NCBI GenBank assembly: GCA_004151065.3
Contig: NWUY0300039036.1
Location: 22,532 to 38,013 of the forward strand
Reading direction: 5' to 3'
DNA from: Larix sibirica
Lineage: Eukaryota > Streptophyta > Pinopsida > Pinales > Pinaceae
Length of the DNA: 15,482 nucleotides
The stretch's first letter is position 1, and each line of letters begins with the position of its first letter. Positions 9,192 through 15,482 of this stretch are shown one piece after another. Under the pieces are notes generated by a model that was not told the origin of the DNA, ran no database searches, and saw only the letters and a program-made list of their open reading frames with translations. The translations under genes were made by a program, and so were the position numbers.

Positions 9192-9256
9192 TGTCAGAAA
9201 CTACTTTTTTGATAGAGTTTTTCTTTCTATTGTATAAATGGATGCATAAAGGGTAT

Positions 9257-9262
9257 TTTATT
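9257..9262 (-). promoter_or_regulatory. Possible polyadenylation signal in LTR A
   Basis: Reads AATAAA on the minus strand, about 66 bp from the downstream end of the LTR. Such hexamers are common by chance in AT-rich DNA, so this is only a candidate. Confidence 0.25.
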
Positions 9263-9530
9263 ATTTAAATACAAATTTCATTATTGAAATATACAACCAT
9301 TAAAAATAATAAATAAGAAAAATATAACAATTAATTGTAACAACTTTTCAATGTAAGTATTTAAGAATTTTATCCATCATTAAATTGACCATCATACATA
9401 AATAACAATATACATTGATAGGCTAGAAACTTATCTCTTTATTCATGCGTTGTTGGTCTCTTGGAGGGAAATGGTTCACTTGGACAGAGAGGTAAAAATC
9501 ACCTTCCAGAATTTAGCTAAGTGTGGTCCT

Positions 9531-9595
9531 CATATATGTGGTAACCCCTCATGTGTTCAAACATGGTCAAAATTCCCTCACGTATATGGTAACCC
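9531..9595 (-). repeat. Paired GGTAACCC motifs inside LTR A
   Basis: Two related units, CATATATGTGGTAACCC (9531-9547) and CGTATATGGTAACCC (9581-9595), lie 50 bp apart. Both are also present in LTR B at 7796-7812 and 7845-7859. They may be an internal duplication in the U5/R region or a protein-binding repeat. Confidence 0.5.
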
Positions 9596-9652
9596 AAATC
9601 CCCACTTTATTCCTGGTGAAATCCTCCAATGCCTCTCCAATCCAACAAATCA

Positions 9653-9662
9653 CCTTTAAATA
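9653..9662 (-). promoter_or_regulatory. Conserved TATA-like box in LTR A
   Basis: TATTTAAAGG on the minus strand, 172 bp from the upstream end of the LTR, identical in LTR B (7917-7926). It is a plausible core promoter for transcription towards lower coordinates. Confidence 0.4.
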
Positions 9663-9834
9663 GTGTATATGTCCAATACTGAAAAGTTACATCATAACCC
9701 ATTATTTGATAACAAATATAAGAAAACTAATTTTCTTTAAATCTTTTACATATTTTTCATTTTTATTATTTTACTGTCAAAACTCTTTTATTTTTCATTT
9801 ATTTATTTATCACATAGAAAATTGGTCTGTGACA

Positions 9835-9847
9835 TTCTCCCCTCCTT
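9835..9847 (-). other. Polypurine tract of element A
   Basis: AAGGAGGGGAGAA on the minus strand directly abuts the TGTCAC start of the 3' LTR. This is the position of the primer for plus-strand DNA synthesis in LTR retrotransposons. The overlapping minus-strand frame up to about 9888 reads DEVKDDEDIINPRRGE, an acidic tail like the end of a gypsy polyprotein, and copy B preserves it. Confidence 0.85.
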
Positions 9848-10209
9848 GGATTGATGATGTCCTCATCATCCTTGACCTCATCTGCATAAAAAAATTCAAT
9901 ACAGTGAGATATCCTCTTTTTTTTAATGGTAGAACATAGACATGAAAGTCATAGATCCGTAAACATCAATAAATTAACATGAGATAAAAAAATCTAATAA
10001 TAACATAAATTTAACAAATTATATTTGAAAGGTGAATATTCATTGGACTCAAAAATTCATAATAACATAATCATGCTATATATGCATTGATTTAAATTTG
10101 TCTATCATCACAAAATTATATGAATAAAATGCATTAAACCATATACAAAAGTAATTATTTGTAAGTAATTGACAAACATATACACATAAAAATTGAACAC
10201 CCATTACTA

Positions 10210-10746
10210 ATTTGAGCCCCATTTTAAAATCCGAATTGCATTTAACTTATATAACACTATATTACAAGGTCATGTGATTAATGATCACATCATGAAACAT
10301 ATAACACAACACCACAACACTATAGAGATCAACTAGTATAACAAAAACTTATTTATTTATTTTTAGTATCTCCATCACTCATTCCAATATTTAAAAATTT
10401 CCCTAGCTACTCTTTCAATCACATTAACAAAGACCTATCTACTATTATGCTCCTTCATGAAATTATTTTCTAGCCATAACTAGGATGATCACGCACATGG
10501 TATTCCTAGGAGACTATTGAGTAGTGATGCAACTACTAGAATTTTCCCAACCAAGATACATTAGCAAATCTAAGAAGGCGTGACTCTATAATAGTACAAC
10601 TTAGTTTGTATTATAATCACCTATGGAAATGATATTTATTATAGTGTTTGCAATCATATTGGTCTCATTACCATGTGTACAGTATCATCTCCCATGGTAC
10701 ATAATGTTAGCATGATCTTTTATAAATTATCACGACTTTCACACAA

Positions 10747-10784
<38 letters not shown>

Positions 10785-10804
10785 AAAACTCTCAACCCTT
10801 TTAC
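10210..10804. other. Segment present in copy A but missing from copy B
   Basis: The flanks of this block meet in copy B at about 12975-12980, where the sequence passes straight from the left homology into CCTCTTCC. The junction shares a few bases (TAC) with both edges, consistent with a microhomology deletion in B. No ORF or known element ends are visible, and it contains a TA microsatellite. Confidence 0.6.
10750..10780. repeat. (TA)15 microsatellite
   Basis: Uninterrupted TA dinucleotide run of 31 bases, inside the segment found only in copy A. Likely polymorphic in length. Confidence 0.95.
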
Positions 10805-11224
10805 CTCTTCCAAAGGTGAGAGTGCTCTACTCATTTTATAAAGGAATGAATAAAACCTAACCCTTGGGTGAATCACAAGTTTATTCATGGCCTAGGACTA
10901 CTAGCACTTTGATAAAGAAGACAAAATATAAATAAGGAGTTGAGCTTCTCTTCAAACTCAATTCTATGAAATTTTTTTTATTTTATGTCGACATTCGATG
11001 AAGTCAAATCTACACTAATATTGATTAATGATGTCTTGTTTTCTGATAAGTTGCGGCATTTAAGTAATCCTTCTATCTATCATTATCATCAATAATTTCT
11101 TGTATTAAAGAAACTTGTCATGAGGATAGAGTCTCATCTATATTTCGGAAAAATCAATTAGTATGGGGATAATGTGAATGATTTAAAATATAAGGCACTT
11201 ATCATTCATAGAATTAGAAGGACC

Positions 11225-11560
11225 TAACATTTTGCATAGAGAAGAAGGATGATGACTATACCTTTAATGACATGATAATGCAACTTGCTTCTTCTAAACA
11301 ACCTTCTAGCNTTATCAATGTATATACTGAAAAGGGTATGGCAGAGATGCACCCTTACTTAACTCTAATATTAGAATTAATATATTTCAACCAACCATTT
11401 TTGTTATTAAACTTGATAATGACATTCTCGTATAAATTTATTGCAGTAGCTCTTAACTCAAAAGGAATCTTTAGCTCTTCTAATATATTCCATAGGTTAT
11501 TTCTAAGCATTGTATCAAAAATGTTTTCTAAAGTCCACAAAGAAACAAAAGAGATAAAGC
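11225..11560 (-). pseudogene. Non-LTR (LINE) reverse transcriptase fragment, copy A
   Basis: Read on the minus strand, FVDFRKHF (motif A, 11524-11541 and onward) is in one frame. After a T-run it continues in the next frame as DTMLRNNLWNILEELKIPFE, then LRATAINLYENVIIKFNN and GWLKYINSNIRVK-stop-GC (the G-x-x-Q-G-C motif B region, with TAA for Gln). The YADD box has become YAKC followed by a stop. This order is that of LINE RT palm motifs. It is dead through a frameshift, stops and lost catalytic residues. An N at 11311 falls inside GATAANGCTAGAAGG; without it the frame reads DKLEG as in copy B, so it is probably a spurious base. Confidence 0.8.
11311..11311. other. Ambiguous base (N) inside LINE fragment A
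   Basis: Compared with copy B (CTTCTAACTTATC) copy A has one extra position here (CTTCTAGCNTTATC). Removing it restores the shared reading frame, so it is probably a sequencing artefact. Confidence 0.6.
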
Positions 11561-11850
11561 CTAATTGAGCTTAAATTTAAACACATTCCTCTTTACAAGC
11601 AATCACATAACTCCATATCCTTAACGAATTTATTTTAATATGATCTCAAATTGGAATTTCTTTATAAGTTTGAGGTTTTCAAGAAGATGTTGAACAAATT
11701 CATATTTCACACTTGGAAAAGAATTAGAGTAGAGTTGAAAACTTAAGGACTTGTTCCTAAACCATACATTTAGGCTATGACTAAATATCTAATAATTTGG
11801 GATTAAGACAACTTAATTATATATTCAAGCATAAATTAAGCATACATATG

Positions 11851-12497
11851 GTACAACTAAATACCGACACATTCTAATTATATATATACATGGTATACTT
11901 AAGAATGTACATAAATTAATTATATGTATTAATCATGTATGATAGATTGGTTTATATTGGAAATAATGAGTAATAGTTTGCAGAATTATGTATACAATTC
12001 ATACATGTTTTAAATTGCATGTAGACACATCAACTATGAAATTACCTTAGTCTTAGGTTCAACTTGATATATCTTCTAATATAATTTGTTTTCATACATT
12101 GTTGATTATCTATTAGTTGTATTATTGCATTAATAGACTTGAAACATGTATAGAATATTGTTATTGTTATTAAACATGAAATAATACTAATGAATTAAGC
12201 TTGAATAGTTTGAGGTTACATCACTAGATGTAAATCATGGTCACTTCCATTACCATTGATTCACATAACCTAAAACTTACACCTTCCTATACTACTATGA
12301 GTACATATGAAAGAAAACTTGGACCTTTTAATAAGAAAAAACTTGCCTATAATATTATGTTGCATATATTCATACATTAGAAATTATATATAATTATCTT
12401 GACCCATGAAATTACATGCAATTGTTATGTTAATAAGTCATAAATACTTCCAATATGTGATCTCATATTTAAGTGATTCAAGATTATTCTTAAAATG
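11851..12497. other. AT-rich stretch without genes beyond the A/B homology
   Basis: Homology to copy B ends at CATATG (11850). The following 647 bp are AT-rich with stops in all frames, no repeat partner in the window and no LTR start. It could be the rest of copy A's internal region, because copy B is cut at the matching point by a GC-rich insert. The stretch ends at an N. Confidence 0.5.
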
Positions 12498-12498
12498 N

Positions 12499-12601
12499 TT
12501 TCTTTAAATCTTTTACATATTTTTCATTTTTATTCTTTTATTTTCAAAACTCTTTCCTTTTTCATTTATTTATTTATCACATGGAAAATTGGTCCATGAC
12601 A
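12499..12601 (-). repeat. LTR of element B, second part (103 bp)
   Basis: Starts with TTTCTTTAAATC right after an N at 12498 and ends GGTCCATGACA. It is colinear with 9732-9834 of the full LTR and the same length. It supplies exactly the end missing from the LTR piece at 7482-8021, apart from six bases. Confidence 0.9.
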
Positions 12602-12614
12602 TTCTCCCCTCCTT
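12602..12614 (-). other. Polypurine tract of element B
   Basis: AAGGAGGGGAGAA on the minus strand, identical to copy A and abutting the LTR end. The minus-strand acidic polyprotein-like tail DEVKDDEDIINLRRGE overlaps it, differing from copy A by Pro to Leu. Confidence 0.85.
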
Positions 12615-13399
12615 AAATTGATGATGTCCTCATCATCCTTGACCTCATCTGCATCAAAAATTCAATATGAGATATCCCCTTTTTAAAAATGGTAGAACAT
12701 CGACATGAAAGTCATAGATCCACAAACATCAATAAATTAACATGAGACCAAACAAAATCTAACAATAACATAATTTTAACAAATTATATTCGAAAGGTGA
12801 ATATTCATTGAACTCAACAATTCATAATAACATAATCATGTTATTAATGCATTGATTTAAATTTTCCTATCATCACAAAATTATCTGAATAAAATGCATT
12901 AAACCATATATAAAAATAATCAATAATTATTTGTGAGTAATTAACAAACGTATAGATAAGAATTGAACACTGAGTACTACCTCTTCCAAAGGTGAGAGTG
13001 CTATACTCATTTTATAAAGGAAGGAATAAAACCTAACCTTTGGGTTCACAAGTTTATTCATGGTCTGGGACTTCCAAAAGACTAGTACTTAGATAAAGAA
13101 GCCAAAATATAAATAAAGAGTTGGAATACTCTTCAAACTCAATTGTATGAAGACTTTTATTTTATGTGGACATTTGATGAAGTCAAAGATACACTAAGAT
13201 TGATTAAGGATGTCTTGTTCACTGATAGGCCACATAATTTAAGTAATCTTCCTATCTATCCTTATCATCAATAATTTCTTGTCTTAAAGATACCTATCAC
13301 GAGGATGGAGTCTCATCTATATTGCGGAAAAATCAATTAGTCGGGGATGATGTGAATGATTTAAAATATAAGGCACTTATCATTCAAAGCATTAGAATG

Positions 13400-13745
13400 A
13401 CCTAGCACTATGCATTGAGAAGAAGGATGATGACTATTTCTGCTAATGACATGATAATGCACCTTGATTTTTCTAAACAACCTTCTAACTTATCAATGTA
13501 TATGCTGAAAAGGGTATGGAAGAGGCACCCTTTCTTAAATCCAATATTAGAATTCATATATTTCGACCAACCCTTTGTGTTCTTAAACTTGATAATGACA
13601 TTCTCGTATAAATTTATTGTAGTAGCTATTAACTCAAAATGAACCTTTAGTTCTTCTAATATATTCCATAGGTTATTTCTAAGCATTGTATCAAAAAGGT
13701 TTTCTAAAGTCCACAAAGAAACAAAAGAGATAAAACTTAATTCAA
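13400..13745 (-). pseudogene. Non-LTR (LINE) reverse transcriptase fragment, copy B
   Basis: On the minus strand FVDFRKPF (13700-13717 and onward) carries motif A with its catalytic Asp. A slip in the following T-run moves the frame to DTMLRNNLWNILEELKVHFE, then GWSKYMNSNIGFKKGC and LFSIYIDKLEGCLE (motif B and following helix), ending IVIILLLNA where Y-A-D-D should be; stops follow immediately. The apparent Met start just upstream of LENLFD is an artefact of the shifted frame. Copy A shares the motif-A frameshift and the destroyed YADD region, so both descend from one dead fragment. Confidence 0.82.
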
Positions 13746-14036
13746 CTTAAATTTAAACACATTATTCTTTACAAACAATCACATAACTCCCTCTATATCC
13801 TTAACGAAATTATTTTAATATTATCTTAAATTGGAATTCCTTTATAAGTTTGAGGTTATCTAGAAGTTGTAAAACAAATTCATATTTCACACTTGGAAAA
13901 TAATTAGTTTAGAGTTGAAAACTTAAGGACTTATTCCTAAACCATACATTTAGGTTATGACTAAATATCTAAATGGTATATTTGGGGATTAAGACAACTT
14001 AATTATATCTTCAAGCATAAATTAAGGATACATATG

Positions 14037-14450
14037 TTGCACCTCGGCTGCGGGTGTCGGAATAACCTATGGAGCCATCCACTCAGCATGTGGAGAGCAC
14101 GAGTGGAGGGATCCTCTCATCCCACGCCCTTAATGCTACACACGTTCTCCTGCCCAGTCTCAGACCTGCCCATGATGCTGCTTGCCTCCACACCTGTCTT
14201 CCCTCCCATCCACTTTCCCTACCATCTATCCGCCTCCACAGCTAGCCACCCCCACACTTGTGGCTTAATGGCACCCTCCCGCACTCTCGCTCACAAGTCC
14301 CCTAGCATTTCCTCTGGCCGCCACCTTGGTACTTCTCGACCGCACCTCGACCCTCTGAGCATTCAATACTGGCATCCTTTCAGCCCTCGGCTCTTCCAAA
14401 TTTAACTATGGCTCGTGTGAACACCATCCACGACTTCCAGTCTCCTCGCT
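14037..14450 (+). other. GC-richer upstream region of an unidentified unit
   Basis: Composition switches within a few bases from AT-rich element B to GC- and CT-rich sequence. No coding frame convinces me: the longest plus-strand frame (14034-14405) is Pro/Ser/His-rich and starts before the junction. The block lies directly upstream of a TATA box and may be a promoter or LTR-like region. A TGTCGG at 14056 could be an LTR start, but no partner is visible. Confidence 0.4.
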
Positions 14451-14459
14451 ATTTATAAA
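14451..14459 (+). promoter_or_regulatory. TATA box of the GC-rich unit
   Basis: ATTTATAAA lies about 105 bp upstream of an ATG in favourable context, in otherwise GC-rich sequence where such a string is less expected by chance. It suggests a promoter directing transcription to the right, with a start site around 14480-14490. Confidence 0.5.
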
Positions 14460-14563
14460 GTGAGTCCATGCACACCATAGACAACACTCAGTCTGCTTCC
14501 TCGAACCTCTGGTTCGGCTCTGTTCACCCTTGCATTCAAATTTATCTCTAGTTCTGGTCCCTC

Positions 14564-15259
14564 ATGGCTTCTTCCACCATGACCAAGTCCCGTGGTCTAT
14601 CTCGTCGAGGTGGTGGGAATCGTTGCTGTAGGATCTAGAGTGCCCCAAGCTTAGGGGATTGTTTTGATACTGGCATATCCTTTGCCAGTCGCAACCTGAT
14701 TGAAGACTGGGAGGGGCAGCTAGTGGCAGATCACTTGGCCTCCGGCTCCAATGGCGTTTCCATCAATCACTACTGGCTCATGAAAAATATGTTGGAGAAG
14801 ATTCTGGACGATATGTTGGGAAACTGGTGTTCTACAAGGAACCAAATGTTGGTCACCAGGGCCAAGCTTGTTGCGCTTGACGAGAGTCTAGCTAATCTCA
14901 ATGCCACCTTCTCCTGGAGCCAGCACACGATCATGAGCTGAAGCTCGGTCGAGACCGACTCTGTTGGAAAAGGTGATGGCGGCCCCGCTTGTGTCTCTAC
15001 CATCCCTACTAAAGGGCCAGTCGCAGATGCTGCCAGGGATACCTTGGATCCTTTTCTGGTTTCCCCTACCTTGCCTGCGGCTCCTACTATGCATTTTTCG
15101 ATTTCGTCCACGATGGGCTCCCCGCCTTGCAAGCACCTGTGCAGCTACGCCGAGCCCGACCTCCTTGTTTCCAGGAAGACTGAGCTGCTTCCAGTCAAAC
15201 TGTCGGAGGATGAATTCCCTGGGTGTTTCCCCATCCTGGAAGATTTCCCGCCCGATTAA
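14564..15259 (+). pseudogene. Unidentified 232-codon coding frame with two internal stops
   Basis: From ATG 14564 (CTCATGGCT, good plant start context) a single frame continues to TAA 15257-15259, broken only by TAG at 14636-14638 (codon 25) and TGA at 14939-14941 (codon 126). Residues 1-24 are Ser/Arg/Gly-rich (KSRGLSRRGGGNR). Residues 35-125 include DWEGQLVADHLASGSNGVSI and two amphipathic, Leu/Met-rich stretches (WLMKNMLEKILDDMLGNW; MLVTRAKLVALDESLANL) that may be helical or coiled coil. Residues 127-231 are Pro/Ser-rich with an acidic end (KLSEDEFPGCFPILEDFPPD). I do not recognise the family. It could be a retroelement gag-like or ORF1-like protein or a decayed host gene. The minus-strand frames over it are shadows. 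Confidence 0.5.
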
Positions 15260-15482
15260 TTTGTTTCATGACTTCTTTGGAGCTCGACGAGAGGATCGGG
15301 TCTCTCTGCTCTAGTTTTGGTGCTTGCTTCACTCCGGTTTACTGTAATTTTTGCATCCATGCTCAGATAATCCTTTGTTCTCTAGCCGTGCAACTGATGG
15401 AAACACTTTGTTTTGGGGAAAGATGGTTTTGTAATACTCTTGCTGCTTCAGTTATTTTTGCTATGCCGGGATTGACCCTTCA
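15260..15482 (+). other. T-rich sequence after the unidentified frame
   Basis: Composition returns to T-rich, resembling a plant 3' untranslated region (repeated TGTAAT, TTTTGTAAT). No clear polyadenylation signal, ORF or element end can be fixed before the window ends. Confidence 0.35.

Larger units (their letters stand above)
9192..9834 (-). repeat. Complete 643-bp LTR of minus-strand element A (3' LTR)
   Basis: On the plus strand it starts TGTCAGAAAC and ends CTGTGACA, so both ends carry the TGTCA...TGACA inverted termini of an LTR. The polypurine tract sits just outside the 9834 end, which makes this the 3' LTR of an element read on the minus strand with its internal region at higher coordinates. 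The LTR interrupts the copia gag. A second copy is split between 7482-8021 and 12499-12601. The outer five bases are GTAAG (9187-9191). Confidence 0.92.
9835..12497 (-). mobile_element. Internal region of minus-strand LTR element, copy A (non-autonomous in appearance)
   Basis: Homologous to copy B at 12602-14036 in two blocks: 9835 to about 10209, and about 10805 to 11850. The 595 bp between them is absent from B. No gag, RT, RNase H or integrase of an LTR element can be read here; apart from the short polyprotein-like tail beside the polypurine tract, the only coding trace is a LINE RT remnant. This resembles a large non-autonomous derivative of a gypsy-type element. No 5' LTR or primer site is in the window; the sequence ends at the N at 12498. 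Confidence 0.6.
12602..14036 (-). mobile_element. Internal region of minus-strand LTR element, copy B
   Basis: Homologous along its whole length to copy A, lacking only the 595-bp segment. It ends sharply at CATATG (14036), where unrelated GC-rich sequence begins, while copy A continues past that point. No LTR-element gag or pol domain is readable; the only coding trace is the LINE fragment. The 5' LTR is missing. Substitutions and small indels relative to A are frequent, so the two copies are not a recent duplication. Confidence 0.65.

Noticed and set aside
9450-9939. Two short plus-strand frames across LTR A and its polypurine tract
   Set aside because: They lie within LTR sequence of the opposite orientation and have no protein-like features.
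10750-10780. TA run as a promoter
   Set aside because: A simple microsatellite within a non-coding, copy-specific segment, with no coding unit downstream.
11272-13642. Plus-strand frames of 98 and 75 codons in copies A and B
   Set aside because: Antisense to the LINE RT fragments, which show real RT motifs on the minus strand.
13400-13720. LINE fragment as an independent gene starting at the Met before LENLFD
   Set aside because: The Met arises only in the shifted frame; the true upstream reading (FVDFRK) is in the adjacent frame, so this is a broken RT.
14034-14405. 123-codon plus-strand frame, Pro/Ser/His-rich
   Set aside because: Starts before the composition boundary inside element B and crosses it; upstream of the TATA box and of low complexity, so probably chance.
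14770-15132. 120-codon minus-strand frame in the GC-rich block
   Set aside because: Overlaps the longer plus-strand frame that has TATA and ATG context; GC-rich DNA gives long chance frames on the opposite strand.
1-15482. CRISPR array, tRNA or rRNA genes, bacterial-type operons
   Set aside because: No regularly spaced short repeats, cloverleaf or rRNA-like sequence seen; the retroelement content points to a plant nuclear genome.

Overview
The window looks like intergenic DNA from a large, repeat-rich plant genome. A conifer or other gymnosperm is my best guess, from the style of the retroelement families and the AT-rich filler, but this is weakly held. I see no intact host gene, tRNA, rRNA or CRISPR array. 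Almost everything recognisable is a decayed retrotransposon. Ambiguous bases at 8022-8023, 11311 and 12498 show a draft assembly.

Region 1 (about 430-7196, plus strand) is a long, heavily mutated Ty3/gypsy-type LTR retrotransposon without visible LTRs. In order it holds a charged upstream coding segment, gag with a string of CCHC-like zinc knuckles, a retropepsin-like protease, a second gag-like domain, reverse transcriptase (one intact 254-codon frame with YLDD), RNase H and integrase. Point stops and frameshifts break it in many places. The second gag-like block between protease and RT is the most unusual architectural feature.

Region 2 (7482-12497) begins with the first 540 bp of a minus-strand LTR, cut at an NN. 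It then holds the end of a Ty1/copia LTR, its tRNA-Met-type primer binding site and a copia gag pseudogene (8400-9191) broken only by seven stop codons. The copia remnant stops exactly where a complete 643-bp minus-strand LTR begins (9192-9834, TGTCA...TGACA). That LTR is followed by its polypurine tract and a largely non-coding internal region, copy A.

Region 3 (12499-14036) is copy B of the same minus-strand element: the missing 103 bp of the split LTR, the polypurine tract, and an internal region homologous to copy A except for a segment of about 595 bp present only in A. Both copies carry the same dead fragment of a non-LTR (LINE) reverse transcriptase, with a shared frameshift at motif A and a shared broken YADD box.

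Region 4 (14037-15482) switches abruptly to GC-richer sequence. It holds a TATA box, an ATG in good context and a 232-codon frame interrupted by two stops. I do not recognise the protein. It may be another retroelement or a decayed gene.

None of the genes forms a working pathway. The interest lies in the nesting order, the split LTR around the Ns, the captured LINE fragment, the duplicated gag-like domain and the unidentified GC-rich unit.
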